The translations under genes and the position numbers were made by a program. DNA of 64,000 nucleotides from an uncultured Hyphomonadaceae bacterium (GTDB taxonomy: Bacteria; Pseudomonadota; Alphaproteobacteria; Caulobacterales; Maricaulaceae), in NCBI GenBank assembly GCA_913058335.1, contig CAJXPX010000002.1, forward strand, positions 62,001 to 126,000, given 5' to 3'. The notes under the pieces are model-generated. The model searched no databases. It was not told where the DNA came from and worked only from the letters and a program-made list of their open reading frames with translations. Numbering within the stretch: position 1 is the stretch's first letter; each line of letters starts with the position of its first letter. Positions 44,935 through 54,271 of this stretch are shown one piece after another.

Positions 44935-45948
44935 ATGACACGCTTTCTGCTATCGCTTTTTCTGTATTTCGGGCTGGTTTTATCCGCCTACGCGGCAGAC
45001 CCTTTCACCGTTGCCGGCGTTCCTGTGGACGCCAGAGGCGGAAGCGCGATAGAAGCCCAGACTCAGGCTATAAGAGAGGGACAATCCGAAGCGGCGCGGC
45101 GCGTTATGGAGCGTCTCACTCTGGAGAGTGAAAGGCAGCTTAATCCTCTCCCCGCATTAAGTGCAGACAGTGCTGCCCGTATGATCCGCGCGCTCAAGAT
45201 TTCAAATGAGAGACGGTCTTCTAATCGTTATCTGGGCGACATTACCGTTTCTTTTAAACCTCGCGACGTTCAGACCTATTTAAAGAGTGCAGGACTCACG
45301 ATGATTACGTCCCAGTCGCGGGAGAGACTGATTCTGCCCTTCCTCGGCAGCGGCTTAAATCCTGAAGGGGATATTTATGAAGCGTGGGGAGAGAACCGTT
45401 ATCTTTACGCGCTGACCCCTATTCGCGCTTTGCCTGCGGATCAGATTGCATCGCTCGGTCTGTCGGCTTTGACCCCGTCTATAGCCGGAGATATTGAGCG
45501 GCTTCGGAATTTGGGACGGATTGCAGGCGTAGAGCAAATCCTGATTGCGAATTATACGGGCGGCGGTATTCGCGTCACTGATATTGCCTTGGACAGTGGC
45601 GAAACAGATGAGTTCGTTGTCTCTGGTTCTAATCCTGAATATCAACTTGTGACCCGCTTGGAACGCAATTGGAAAGCCGATACGGCGGTTCTTGCCGGGC
45701 AAGCGGAATCTATGTCTGTCTCTGTTCTTTATGACTCTCTTGCGGATTGGCAGTTCTTGAAAACCGCGATTGACGGATCGGCGCAAATTCAGGATGCCCG
45801 CTTGGATGCTATGTCGAAAGACGGTGCTTTGATGACCTTGACCTACGCCGGAGATATGGACCGTTTGGCACGTGAGCTTTCTTTTAAAGGTGTGGATATA
45901 CGAGAAGATAGAGAGATGGGCGTCATTCTGACACGTTCCGGTCGTTAG
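44935..45948 (+). CDS. DUF2066 family exported protein
   Basis: A 337-residue protein with a signal peptide (MTRFLLSLFLYFGLVLSAYA). The mature N-terminal part FTVAGVPVDARGGSAIEAQTQAIREGQSEAARRVMERLTL is typical of DUF2066, and a second alpha/beta region runs from about 200 to the end (LADWQFLKTAIDGSAQIQ). Function is unknown. AGAGGA lies before the ATG. The hdaA gene starts three bases after its stop codon, so the two are co-transcribed, an arrangement consistent with alphaproteobacterial genomes. Confidence 0.88.
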   Translation: MTRFLLSLFLYFGLVLSAYAADPFTVAGVPVDARGGSAIEAQTQAIREGQSEAARRVMERLTLESERQLNPLPALSADSAARMIRALKISNERRSSNRYLGDITVSFKPRDVQTYLKSAGLTMITSQSRERLILPFLGSGLNPEGDIYEAWGENRYLYALTPIRALPADQIASLGLSALTPSIAGDIERLRNLGRIAGVEQILIANYTGGGIRVTDIALDSGETDEFVVSGSNPEYQLVTRLERNWKADTAVLAGQAESMSVSVLYDSLADWQFLKTAIDGSAQIQDARLDAMSKDGALMTLTYAGDMDRLARELSFKGVDIREDREMGVILTRSGR

Positions 45949-45951
45949 AAG

Positions 45952-46593
45952 GTGAAGCAAAAACCTGACACCCAAATCCCTCTCGAACTAAGCCCGGAGC
46001 CGGCAAGTGGCTTTGAGAGCTTTATCATTACCGATAGCAACCGAATTGCTGTCACCGCCTTGCGGGCTTGGCCGGATTGGCCTGCTCCGATATTATTACT
46101 TTTGGGACCCGAAGGGACGGGAAAGACCCATTTGGGCGGGGCTTGGCAAACGCTAAGCTGCGGCGTGCTGATCGACGAGGCTGAAAAGATGAACGAGGCT
46201 GATCTCTTCGCGCAGATGAATTCGGCGCTGAACGGGGAGGTGTCTGGACTCCTACTTACCTCCCGTAAGCCCATAGCCGAGTGGGGCGTTGACATGCCGG
46301 ACTTGCGTTCCCGCCTTTCCAATACGCCTGTCATGGTCATGGATGATTATGACGAAGAGGTACTGGAGCCTATATTGCGGCAATTATTCCAGAATCGTGG
46401 ACGGCTCGTGACTAAAGACTTGGTGGATTACTTGCTCCGTTATGAAAGCCGCGAAGTGGGGGCGCTACGAAATCTCGTCCGGGCGCTGGATGAAGCCGCT
46501 CTGGAAGAAAAGGCTGATTTGACAAAATATTTCGCGGCGCAATATCTTTCAGGGCGTCTAGAACGCGATCTCTTTTCCGGCCCAATCGATTAG
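45952..46593 (+). CDS. hdaA: HdaA-like regulator of DnaA (AAA+ protein)
   Basis: A 213-residue DnaA-like AAA+ protein without a DNA-binding domain. Walker A GPEGTGKTH, Walker B region VLIDEAEKMNEADLF and the sensor segment LLLTSRKPIAEWGVDMPDLRSRLSN match Hda, which with the beta clamp stimulates ATP hydrolysis by DnaA after replication starts. Near the start, KPDTQIPLELSPEPASG holds a QxPLEL-type clamp-binding motif (QIPLEL). The start is GTG at 45952, with AGAAG just before it. The 3' end overlaps the convergent SDR gene by 36 bases. Confidence 0.92.
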   Translation: MKQKPDTQIPLELSPEPASGFESFIITDSNRIAVTALRAWPDWPAPILLLLGPEGTGKTHLGGAWQTLSCGVLIDEAEKMNEADLFAQMNSALNGEVSGLLLTSRKPIAEWGVDMPDLRSRLSNTPVMVMDDYDEEVLEPILRQLFQNRGRLVTKDLVDYLLRYESREVGALRNLVRALDEAALEEKADLTKYFAAQYLSGRLERDLFSGPID

Positions 46594-47298
46594 CTTTCCA
46601 CTGTCATTCGCGTCCACTTTATCGATGACGGCGAGAAGTTTTTCGACGGAATATTCCGGCGTGAAAAGTTTTCCATCCGGTACATTTCCCTGAAACGGTT
46701 CGGAGAGGGTTGTATCCACTGTTCCGGGATGTAGTCCTAATATAACGGCCTGCTTATGGCGACGTCCAAACTCGATGGAGAGTGTTTTTAGGATCATATT
46801 TAGCGCGGCTTTCGAAGCGCGGTATCCATACCATCCCCCAATGCGGTTATCCGAAATACTACCAACGCGCGCCGAAAGAGCTGTAAATACGGATTTTTTA
46901 TCACGGCGTAGCAAAGGAAGAAAATACCGGGCTGTCATGGCCGGGCCTATTGTGTTTACCAGAAAGCTTTTCTCCAAACCCTTATAAGTCAGATCGCGAA
47001 TGGATTTTTCCGGTGCAACGCCATCGCCTTGCAGGAGTCCCGTTGCCACAATAATCAGGTCAAACGGATCCAGCTTCCGCAAACTTTCCGAGACGGCTTT
47101 CAAACTTTCCTCCGATGTTAGGTCAAAACTCAAATTAGCAATTTTCGCCGATGGATATGCCTTGTTCTGACGGGACAAAGCGTAGATTTTTGAAACCTGA
47201 CTGGATTCGTTGAGTGCGTCGAGAAAGGCGTTGCCTATACCGCCGCTGGCCCCAATAATAATAACGCGTAAATTCTTGCTCAAAGTTGGTAAAATCAT
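46558..47298 (-). CDS. SDR family oxidoreductase (C-factor/CsgA-like)
   Basis: A 246-residue short-chain dehydrogenase. The nucleotide motif is [14 protein letters not shown], the Tyr/Lys pair lies in [17 protein letters not shown] and the downstream [15 protein letters not shown] is as in the CsgA/C-factor group. The NNAG position reads IVATG ([11 protein letters not shown]), a common variant. It is translationally coupled to the DUF2256 gene upstream (ATGA overlap, 47295-47298). Confidence 0.9.
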   Translation of the reverse strand: MILPTLSKNLRVIIIGASGGIGNAFLDALNESSQVSKIYALSRQNKAYPSAKIANLSFDLTSEESLKAVSESLRKLDPFDLIIVATGLLQGDGVAPEKSIRDLTYKGLEKSFLVNTIGPAMTARYFLPLLRRDKKSVFTALSARVGSISDNRIGGWYGYRASKAALNMILKTLSIEFGRRHKQAVILGLHPGTVDTTLSEPFQGNVPDGKLFTPEYSVEKLLAVIDKVDANDSGKLIDWAGKEIAF

Positions 47299-47465
47299 TT
47301 TGGATCCTTATCTTTTACCGTAGGCGGAGATTGTTTTTGCCGTCGGCAACGTTCAGAACAAAATCGAACGGACTCCCAATCTCTTTCCCATTTCTTTCGC
47401 CAGCGAAAGGGCCGTCCACACGCGGCGCAATCTTTAGAAGGAAGTGTCGATTTATTGTGAACCAT
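47295..47465 (-). CDS. DUF2256 zinc-ribbon-like small protein
   Basis: A 56-residue protein that fits DUF2256: [20 protein letters not shown], then [12 protein letters not shown]. The two CxxC/CxxxC pairs (C13, C16 and C39, C43) would bind zinc. The gene was found by reading the minus strand directly. Its TGA overlaps the SDR ATG, so the two are coupled. DUF2256 proteins are small and of unknown function and are often found next to photolyase/cryptochrome-type genes; none is here. Confidence 0.85.
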   Translation of the reverse strand: MVHNKSTLPSKDCAACGRPFRWRKKWERDWESVRFCSERCRRQKQSPPTVKDKDPK

Positions 47466-47554
47466 CACAGTTCTTACGGCTGAGAGTGCACAAAGTAGGC
47501 AGATAAGTTAGAATGTGACTCGGGAAATTGGCGTATCTATGAAATGAAGGACCT

Positions 47555-48760
47555 ATGTACCCACTAATAGCGCTCATAAGCTTTTCTGTACTTGTTTGCC
47601 TTGCTCTCTTTCCGTTGGCCCGGAAGTCAGGAACACCTCTTTTGGTCGTTGTGCTTGGCGTTGGAATGTTGGCTGGCGGGGAAGGCATAGGCGGCCTCAT
47701 GTTCGACAATTTCAACCTTGCCTATGATATGGGCAGTATTGCGCTGGCGGTAATTCTTTTCGCCGGGGGGATTGAAACGGATAAGGGCGTGTTCAGCTCC
47801 TCAGGGCTGCCGGCATTGATTTTGGCATTTCCCGGCGTTCTGGTGACAGCCGCTATTGTGGGGGGCGCGGCACATTTCTTTCTTGATATGCCCCTGATGT
47901 TGGCATTGCTCCTCGGCGCGGTGGTAGCTCCAACTGACGCAGCGGCAACCTTTATGCTGATTAAGCAAGGCGACCTAAATATTCCTGACCGGGTAAAGAA
48001 TACGCTTCTTTTAGAGTCTGGATTCAATGACCCAGCGGCGATTTTCCTGACCGTCGTAATGACAGCAATCGTTGGTACCACGATGCAGGACCAATCGATA
48101 GACTGGTTAGCTTATGCCGGAATGGTATTGGGACAACTAGTTTTCGGAGCGGTCGGAGGCCTTGTCGGGGGGAGAATGTTGAGCGAGCTTCTTAATCGAT
48201 TGCCGATGCCAACAGGTACCTATCCCATTCTGGCCATTGCCGGCGGCATGTTGACTTTCTCTCTGACTAGTCTGGTCGGGGGCTCGGGATTTCTTGCTAT
48301 CTACATTGCCGGGATTGTTCTTCGAAACTCCCTAAAGATACCGTTGGAGCGGATTGCAAATTTTAGTGAGGGTATGCAATGGCTCAGCCAGATATTACTG
48401 TTTTTGATATTGGGTTTGATTGTCACGCCGAGCGATTTGCCAAGTACTTTGATCCCCGCTTTAATTTGTGCCGGGGTTTTGACATTTGTAGCGCGTCCGG
48501 TTGCCGTTTTTCTCGGGGTCGGGGCTTTAAAATTTAAGGTTCGTGAACTTGTCTTTTTGAGTTGGGTAGGGTTGAGAGGCGCGGTTCCAATCCTCTTGGC
48601 GATCTACCCCGTTGTGACGCCGGGACCTGTGACGCCCACATTTTTTAACACCGTCTTTGTCATCGTCGTGGTGTCTTTGATTGTCCAAGGATTCTCTGCA
48701 GGGCTGTTAGGAAAAGCCCTGAAGCTCGATCAAAAAGAAGTCACCAAGCCGCACCTCTGA
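47555..48760 (+). CDS. Cation:proton antiporter (CPA1, NhaP2-like)
   Basis: A 401-residue membrane protein with about 12 hydrophobic segments. The region LLGAVVAPTDAAATFMLIKQGDLNIPDRVKNTLLLESGFNDPAAIFLTVV carries the CPA1 core: a conserved APTDAAA and the essential Asn-Asp pair in SGFNDPAAI. The C-terminus (FLSWVGLRGAVPILLAIYPV) matches the usual R-G-A-V-P motif. NhaP2-type proteins exchange Na+ or K+ for H+. There is no C-terminal TrkA domain, so the protein is of the short form. Confidence 0.93.
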   Translation: MYPLIALISFSVLVCLALFPLARKSGTPLLVVVLGVGMLAGGEGIGGLMFDNFNLAYDMGSIALAVILFAGGIETDKGVFSSSGLPALILAFPGVLVTAAIVGGAAHFFLDMPLMLALLLGAVVAPTDAAATFMLIKQGDLNIPDRVKNTLLLESGFNDPAAIFLTVVMTAIVGTTMQDQSIDWLAYAGMVLGQLVFGAVGGLVGGRMLSELLNRLPMPTGTYPILAIAGGMLTFSLTSLVGGSGFLAIYIAGIVLRNSLKIPLERIANFSEGMQWLSQILLFLILGLIVTPSDLPSTLIPALICAGVLTFVARPVAVFLGVGALKFKVRELVFLSWVGLRGAVPILLAIYPVVTPGPVTPTFFNTVFVIVVVSLIVQGFSAGLLGKALKLDQKEVTKPHL

Positions 48761-48784
48761 TTGAAAACTCTTAGAGAAGCGTAT

Positions 48785-50047
48785 TCAAACGCCAAATGGA
48801 TCGTCAAGAGACTTGGAAAGCGGGGAGAACAGCACCGGGCCGTCTTTGCCCATATAGAGGCAGTCTTCCAACCGGACGCCGAATTTTTCGGGCAGGTAGA
48901 GACCCGGTTCATTTGAAAAACACATTCCGGGGGCAAGTTCAGTCTTTTCGCCTCGCACAAAATTGACAGGTTCATGGCCGTCCATCCCAATGCCGTGGCC
49001 CAGACGGTGGGTCAGGCCCGGAGCTGCATAATCCGGGCCATAACCCAAGCTGTCATAGTATTTTCGAACCACGTCGTCGACGCGACCAGCCGGCGTGCCG
49101 AGTGTAGCGGTTTCCAGCGCCAGTTCTTGACCGCGCTTGACAGTGTTCCAAACATTGCGCTGCTCTTTACTGGCATCGCCCATAACCCATGTCCTGGAAA
49201 TATCAGACTCATAATCGTGGACGCTACATCCGCAATCCATGAGGATAACCTGACCTTCTTTGACTTCATATTCTATATCGCTGCCATGCGGGTAGGCGCT
49301 GGAGGGACCGACCAGAACCAATGAAAACTCCACCGATCCGCCAAGCGCTGTCGTGGCTTTGTTCATCATCGCAGAAATATCGTGGCGGGTCATTCCCATT
49401 TCAATCTTCGGATAAATATGCCGATAGGCCCTTAGCGTGATGTCATTTGCTATTTGCATTAGGGCAAGTTCCGCCGCAGATTTAAACATACGGCAGCCGC
49501 GTGTAATTGACTGACCGGAGACGAGCTTCACGCCAGCTTTTTGCGCTTTGATACCTGTGGAAATAAAATTCCTCGTGGTTTCTTCTATCGCGACTGGTTT
49601 TTTGAGGGCCTTGTTTTCTTTCAGGACATCAACAACCAATTTAAACGGAGAGGCGTCTTCATGCCAAGTGCGGACGTCATCTCCAATTTTCATGGATTCA
49701 CGAATGGAGGGCTCTTCGAAGAATGGCGTGATGACGGTAAACTCACCTTCGGCGGGAATAATAACGCCGGTGAAGCGTTCAGAGCGCCACCATTTAATGC
49801 CTGTAAAATAGGTAAGGGCAGAGCCGGACTCAATGACCAAAGCGCTAATGCCTTGGTTCTGCATAAGTCTTTGGGCTTTTTCGATTCGAGATTGGTGTTC
49901 GGCGGCGGCGATGGGTTTGGCGTTGGCGACAAGGTTAGGCAGGTCGTTTTTGGGGGTTTGGGCAAAGATTGATTGCGACGGCAAAAATCCCGCGAATCCT
50001 GCTGCGCCAGCTGTTAAAAGAACATCTCGTTTCGAAAAATGAACCAT
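48785..50047 (-). CDS. M24 family metallopeptidase (Xaa-Pro aminopeptidase-like), exported
   Basis: A 420-residue two-domain M24 peptidase. The N-terminus HFSKRDVLLTAGAAGFAGFLPSQSIFA is a Tat-like signal with Lys-Arg replacing the twin Arg, so the enzyme is probably exported. The creatinase-like N domain (about 50-190) is followed by the pita-bread domain with the five metal ligands in MDCGCSVHDYESDISRT (two Asp), RLGHGIGMDGHEP (His), SNEPGLY (Glu) and RLEDCLYM (Glu). Substrates are N-terminal Xaa-Pro peptides in family members. Confidence 0.92.
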   Translation of the reverse strand: MVHFSKRDVLLTAGAAGFAGFLPSQSIFAQTPKNDLPNLVANAKPIAAAEHQSRIEKAQRLMQNQGISALVIESGSALTYFTGIKWWRSERFTGVIIPAEGEFTVITPFFEEPSIRESMKIGDDVRTWHEDASPFKLVVDVLKENKALKKPVAIEETTRNFISTGIKAQKAGVKLVSGQSITRGCRMFKSAAELALMQIANDITLRAYRHIYPKIEMGMTRHDISAMMNKATTALGGSVEFSLVLVGPSSAYPHGSDIEYEVKEGQVILMDCGCSVHDYESDISRTWVMGDASKEQRNVWNTVKRGQELALETATLGTPAGRVDDVVRKYYDSLGYGPDYAAPGLTHRLGHGIGMDGHEPVNFVRGEKTELAPGMCFSNEPGLYLPEKFGVRLEDCLYMGKDGPVLFSPLSKSLDDPFGV

Positions 50048-50140
50048 GATTGTACCTTTGGAAACTGATAAACTCTTTGCCTAATCCTATCAATATACCC
50101 TAACAGATCAACTTTGTTCTCTATCGAGCAGGCACCGCAT

Positions 50141-50875
50141 TTACCACAGATAAGTTGTCAGAGCTGCCTTTGTCAGAACGGCGGTCAACAAACCCCATCC
50201 AATGCTCATAAACGTGCCGATAATGACATATTCCGCCATTTGTCTATCTGCGGTATTTTTGACTTCTCCGAAGCGGAGAATGGACTTTGCCGCGACCAAA
50301 AACCCGACCGCAACCGGATATCCTATGAGCACAAATAGCATGACCAAGGCCCGTTCTAACTGGCCAATAAAGGCGCCGCCTTGTGACAGACCTTGAATAG
50401 GGCTTTCCATTTCATCCCGGAAGCGCTTTGTTTCCAAGGCAATGATAACATTGCCAACGGACAGGCTAAGGATGATCCCGCTAACGAGGCATAATCCTGT
50501 GAGGTATATAGCGGGATATGTAGGAGTATTTAGGTTGAGCAGGTCAGGCCAAAACCCTATCTGAAAATTTTGCGGAAAGTAAATAGCGAGAAGCAGAATG
50601 ACAAAGAGGTGGACGGCTTGATCCAAATAGAACGCCCAATGTTTTTCTTTCAGTAGATAAACCTTTACCGCATCCATGCCTAAATGGGTGCCGCAGAGAA
50701 TAAGCAATAGGAATAGGGGCCAAGCTCCCAATAAGAGTATTGTCACCAGCGCAACAATCAGAATGTGCAAACTCAATATATACGGGCTACGTTTGTTTTT
50801 TATGAATGTGTTTGTCTGGAAGGGAAAATCCGCCAGTAAATGAGCGGTCAATAATATGATAAATGTCGATATCAT
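50141..50875 (-). CDS. DUF3307 membrane protein
   Basis: A 244-residue protein with about six hydrophobic segments. The opening LLTAHLLADFPFQTNTFIKNKRSPYILSLHILIVALVTILLL is the DUF3307 signature, where the Asp-Phe-Pro-x-Q is conserved. The C-terminal half (RALVMLFVLIGYPVAVGFLVAAKSILRFGE) also fits. Function is unknown. It is 54 bases downstream of a SatD-like gene; such pairing is seen in other bacteria. Confidence 0.88.
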   Translation of the reverse strand: MISTFIILLTAHLLADFPFQTNTFIKNKRSPYILSLHILIVALVTILLLGAWPLFLLLILCGTHLGMDAVKVYLLKEKHWAFYLDQAVHLFVILLLAIYFPQNFQIGFWPDLLNLNTPTYPAIYLTGLCLVSGIILSLSVGNVIIALETKRFRDEMESPIQGLSQGGAFIGQLERALVMLFVLIGYPVAVGFLVAAKSILRFGEVKNTADRQMAEYVIIGTFMSIGWGLLTAVLTKAALTTYLW

Positions 50876-50929
50876 AGTCGGCTCTCTTTCTTCTGACAGG
50901 TTAAAAAAGTTGTTTTGTCTCCAACAGCT

Positions 50930-51640
50930 CTAAATGCCTGTTTGGTCTTCCTCAAGTTTTACGAAATTTGCCCAAATAGTCGTCTCAAATACTCTTAAAA
51001 CTTCCCACAAAGCGCGCCAATGAGCTCCCTTTAAAGAGTCGGTGACGGTTTGCTTGGCCACTGGGGGGGATAATGATTTTGCGATTTCTGCATGTTTTGG
51101 TGGCTCAAGCAGCAAAGCCACGGAGACAATCTCGGCTTGGCGTCGTGTCCAGGATTGTACAAATTCGCTACAGAGATACAGTATAACCTGAAACCACTCG
51201 GCCATAGGTCTGGCCTTATCAGGCAGTTGTCCTGTCAAATTAAAATACCCGGAAATATCGTCCAGTGACTGCCCGGACAGGGTAAAGGCCTCGCCTTGAG
51301 ACATTGAAATGTTTTGGGGATGAATAGTTTCTACCGAGCCTATTCCGATGGCAATGCGGGTGTCTGTTTCTATTTCTGACTTTAGCCGCGCCCGAAGGAG
51401 AAGCGCGAAGCGAAGGGATAAGGCCGGTTGATCAATTAGAATTTGCCATGAATCTCCGCGGTAGAAATCTGGGGAGCCGATAATAACAGGGCCGTAGTGT
51501 TCAATAAAACCCTTCTGTGTCTGACTTATGACCTCCCAGCACGACTTAATCTTCTCTCCGGATAGGGCGGAAGAGTTGATTATATCTCCCGTCAGAACAG
51601 CGTAAAGGGGGTCGCTAGAGCTTTTAGTTTTGTCGTTCAT
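50930..51640 (-). CDS. SatD-like protein
   Basis: A 236-residue soluble protein. The N-terminal part has AVLTGDIINSSAL (D-I-x-x-S) and a downstream FYRGDSWQILIDQPALSLRFALLLRARLK, a pattern shared with the SatD family known from streptococci, and a C-terminal helical region with WTRRQAEIVSVAL that resembles an HTH. The role in family members is unclear. Probably co-transcribed with the DUF3307 gene that follows. Confidence 0.75.
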   Translation of the reverse strand: MNDKTKSSSDPLYAVLTGDIINSSALSGEKIKSCWEVISQTQKGFIEHYGPVIIGSPDFYRGDSWQILIDQPALSLRFALLLRARLKSEIETDTRIAIGIGSVETIHPQNISMSQGEAFTLSGQSLDDISGYFNLTGQLPDKARPMAEWFQVILYLCSEFVQSWTRRQAEIVSVALLLEPPKHAEIAKSLSPPVAKQTVTDSLKGAHWRALWEVLRVFETTIWANFVKLEEDQTGI

Positions 51641-51731
51641 AATAAGACATTAGACAGGTTATTTAGGCTGTTTAATATAAGACAGGCTTTATTTCCTGTC
51701 CACCTAAATTTTAGGGGAATATCCTCCCAAT

Positions 51732-51759
51732 AAAAAAGCCGCCCTAAAGGCGGCTTTTT
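51732..51759. terminator. Intrinsic terminator of the F0 operon
   Basis: AAAAAAGCCGCC pairs with GGCGGCTTTTT around a five-base loop (CTAAA). It lies 22 bases beyond the stop codon of the last F0 gene (minus strand). Confidence 0.92.
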
Positions 51760-51781
51760 CAAACATGTTCGGCTTATAGGC

Positions 51782-52282
51782 CTAATTCATAACTTTGCCC
51801 ATTTGCGTAATTCCGTCTTTGATAAGTGCGGAATGATCAGCAGGTTTCATGTTTTTACGAAGAATAGCACTTGAAGCATTTATGGCCATGTCGGCGGCCT
51901 TGGATTTAACATCCGACATCGCTTGCGCTTCGGCATTGGCAATTTTGGCTTCGGCCTGCTGAGCGCGGCGCTCAAGACGTTCTGCCAAATCCTTGCGGGA
52001 TTGGGCGGCCATGTTCTCAGCATCTATACGAGCCTGTTTAACAATAGACTCAGCCTGTTTCTCAGCTTCTTTTTGCTTGCGCTGAAAAGAGGCAAGAAGA
52101 GTTTGTGCTTCCTCGCGAAGACGTCGGGCTTCTTCCAATTCCACGCGAATTTTATCCGCCCGGTTATCCAATGCCGAAGCAATTTTTTTATGAACGCCGA
52201 AATATCCCAGCGCTATAAAAAACAGAATAACGGCCAGAAAAACCCAGATAGTTGGACTGGCGGGATCAAAATCAAAATGCAT
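51782..52282 (-). CDS. atpF: ATP synthase F0 subunit b
   Basis: A 166-residue stator subunit. A single N-terminal membrane helix (about 10-27, TIWVFLAVILFFIALGYF) is followed by a long charged coiled coil (KIRVELEEARRLREEAQTLLASFQRKQKEAEKQAESIVKQ). It is the last gene of the F0 operon, 13 bases downstream of the b' gene. The F1 genes (delta, alpha, gamma, beta, epsilon) are not in this window, as usual in alphaproteobacteria. Confidence 0.95.
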   Translation of the reverse strand: MHFDFDPASPTIWVFLAVILFFIALGYFGVHKKIASALDNRADKIRVELEEARRLREEAQTLLASFQRKQKEAEKQAESIVKQARIDAENMAAQSRKDLAERLERRAQQAEAKIANAEAQAMSDVKSKAADMAINASSAILRKNMKPADHSALIKDGITQMGKVMN

Positions 52283-52295
52283 AGTCTGATCCTTC

Positions 52296-52868
52296 CTAAT
52301 TCAGAGCGGATTTAACGGAAGCTAAACTTGGCTTCTTACCGGTGAGGGCTTCGACAGTTGCCTGCGCGGCTTCGGCCGCTACAGATTCTATATTGGACAG
52401 AGCCTTGTTACGCACGTCACGAATATGCTTCTCAGCCGATTCAGCTTGTTTTTCAGCTTCTTTGTCTGCGGCATCAAGTTCTGCTTGAATTTCCGCATCG
52501 ACGGACTGCCGCGTGGCCTCAGCAACATTGTGAGCTTTGGCGCGGGCATCGGATAAAGCACGTTCGTAATTTCTCTCCGCCTGTTCTGCTTCGGCCTGCA
52601 TACGCGAGGCCGTATCCAGATCGTCCGCAATACGAGAGCTACGTTCTTCGATAGTCTCTCCAATCCGCGGAAGAAAAATGCGGGACAGAAGGAAGTAAAG
52701 AAGAGCAAAGCTCAGCAAAAGCCAGAAAATTTGAGTCGCAAAATAGGTAGGATCAAAAGGCGGGAAGGCCTCACTTTCCGAATGATGTTCCGCATGCAAA
52801 ATGTCGCCGGGTGCCTGAGCGGCAGCCGACGCGAATTGAAAACCTAGTTGTGTCATCGCGTTAAACAT
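52296..52868 (-). CDS. atpG: ATP synthase F0 subunit b'
   Basis: A 190-residue second b-type stator subunit. The membrane helix lies at about 45-65 (TQIFWLLLSFALLYFLLSRIFLP), then EERSSRIADDLDTASRMQAEAEQAERNYERALSDARAKAH forms the coiled coil. It has the typical b' N-terminal extension ahead of the helix. Photosynthetic bacteria, alphaproteobacteria and chloroplasts use a b/b' heterodimer, so its presence supports the alphaproteobacterial call. Confidence 0.95.
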   Translation of the reverse strand: MFNAMTQLGFQFASAAAQAPGDILHAEHHSESEAFPPFDPTYFATQIFWLLLSFALLYFLLSRIFLPRIGETIEERSSRIADDLDTASRMQAEAEQAERNYERALSDARAKAHNVAEATRQSVDAEIQAELDAADKEAEKQAESAEKHIRDVRNKALSNIESVAAEAAQATVEALTGKKPSLASVKSALN

Positions 52869-52894
52869 TGCGAATCCTTTCTAAGAGAAATCCC

Positions 52895-53122
52895 TTAGAG
52901 TACGAACATCAGGATGAGGGCAACGGCGAATGAGAAAATGCCGAGGGCCTCTGTCACGGCGAAGCCGAAGATGAGGTTCGAGAACTGACCTTGAGCGGCA
53001 GACGGGTTACGCAAAGCGCCTGACAGGTAGTTACCAAAGATGTGACCAAGACCGATACCGGCGCCGGCCATTCCGAGACAGGCAATCCCTGCACCGATGT
53101 ATTTTGCTGCTTCTGCTTCCAT
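52895..53122 (-). CDS. atpE: ATP synthase F0 subunit c
   Basis: A 75-residue two-helix proteolipid that builds the proton-turning ring. Helix 1 is [28 protein letters not shown], the polar loop RNPSAAQGQ follows, and helix 2 carries the proton-binding acid E58 in [11 protein letters not shown]. Neither helix shows a clear sodium-binding set, so H+ is the likely ion. Confidence 0.97.
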   Translation of the reverse strand: MEAEAAKYIGAGIACLGMAGAGIGLGHIFGNYLSGALRNPSAAQGQFSNLIFGFAVTEALGIFSFAVALILMFVL

Positions 53123-53158
53123 GATGATCTCCTTAGGAAAAGCGGTTAATTTGCAGTG

Positions 53159-53926
53159 TTAGTGATGACCGGGGTGAAGCGCATCCGACAGATACACACA
53201 GGTCAAAAGAGCGAAAACGTAAGCCTGTACGAAGGCAACGAGAAATTCAAGAGGGGTCAGCGCCAGTGTCAGCGTGAACGGGATAAGCGCGCCGAGAAGT
53301 CCCGGGAACATGCCAAAAGCTGTTACCATCATGATGGAGAAACCCGCGAAGAGTTTCAGCAGGATATGGCCAGCAAGCATATTCGCCCAGAGACGAACGG
53401 AAAGACTAATGGGACGAGAGAAAAAAGAAATTACTTCCAATAGGGACACGAAAGGCAAAATGGCAATCGGAATGCCTGATGGCCAGAAAATCTTTAGAAA
53501 ACCAAAGCCGTTTTTGAAAACACCATAGCCAACAACAAGTGTCATCACCATCATAGCGAGGGTAAAGGTTACGATAATATGGCTGGTTGTAGTAAAAAAG
53601 AACGGGATCATGCCCAATAAATTGGCGAAAAGAATGAAGATAAAGAGTGTGAAGACAAACGGGAAGAACCGGAGACCGTCTTTCCCTGAGGCAGAGCGGA
53701 TCATATCCGCGACGAATTCATATGTTACTTCTGCAATCGATTGTGCCCGTGTCGGGACAAGTGAGCGTTTGCTGGTGGAAAGAAGAAGCCATAAAACAAC
53801 GAGGGCGACTGTCACCAGCATCATCAGGGACGCATTTGTAAAGCTAAGGTCAAAATTGCCGATTTTGAGAGTCGGACCCATTTTGTGGATCTCAAACTGC
53901 TTAATCGGATCTAGGGCAAAAATCAT
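53159..53926 (-). CDS. atpB: ATP synthase F0 subunit a
   Basis: A 255-residue membrane subunit that forms the proton half-channels. The essential Arg lies in ISLSVRLWANMLAGHILLK, and FFPFVFTLFIFILFANLLGMIPF is the usual central helix. The C-terminal QAYVFALLTCVYL is typical. It lies between atpI and atpE, both close by. Confidence 0.97.
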   Translation of the reverse strand: MIFALDPIKQFEIHKMGPTLKIGNFDLSFTNASLMMLVTVALVVLWLLLSTSKRSLVPTRAQSIAEVTYEFVADMIRSASGKDGLRFFPFVFTLFIFILFANLLGMIPFFFTTTSHIIVTFTLAMMVMTLVVGYGVFKNGFGFLKIFWPSGIPIAILPFVSLLEVISFFSRPISLSVRLWANMLAGHILLKLFAGFSIMMVTAFGMFPGLLGALIPFTLTLALTPLEFLVAFVQAYVFALLTCVYLSDALHPGHH

Positions 53927-53935
53927 CTTGCTTTC

Positions 53936-54271
53936 CTAATCCGCTTCGGTGTTTTCAACCGGAGCGTCCATACCATCTTTGGCGGCCCGCACGACATTCA
54001 TAACGCCGGCGCACAACCCTAAAAATAACCCGGCCAACAAACCGAATGGCGACCATCCTGATAATTTATCGGTAAAATAGCCAAAGGCTGCACCGACCAG
54101 GACTGCCGCGGTAAATTCGCTGGCATATTTAAGACCGACCGCCAAGTTAGACGTGCCTTCAACAAGTTTTGGCTGATCCGGCTGCGGCTTTTTTGTTCTC
54201 AGCTTGTCACCAAGAGCATTTAGCGCGGCTTTATCGGCGTCCTGTTTCGGGCTGTTTTGTCCTGCTGTCAT
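53936..54271 (-). CDS. atpI: ATP synthase protein I (AtpI)
   Basis: A 111-residue small membrane protein with two helices (about 47-68 and 72-97) and an N-terminal charged part. The FTAAVLVGAAFGYFTDKLSG segment is of the AtpI/Atp synthase I type. AtpI helps build the c-ring in some bacteria. It is the first gene of the I-a-c-b'-b operon, and its promoter should be in 54272-54498. Confidence 0.9.
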   Translation of the reverse strand: MTAGQNSPKQDADKAALNALGDKLRTKKPQPDQPKLVEGTSNLAVGLKYASEFTAAVLVGAAFGYFTDKLSGWSPFGLLAGLFLGLCAGVMNVVRAAKDGMDAPVENTEAD

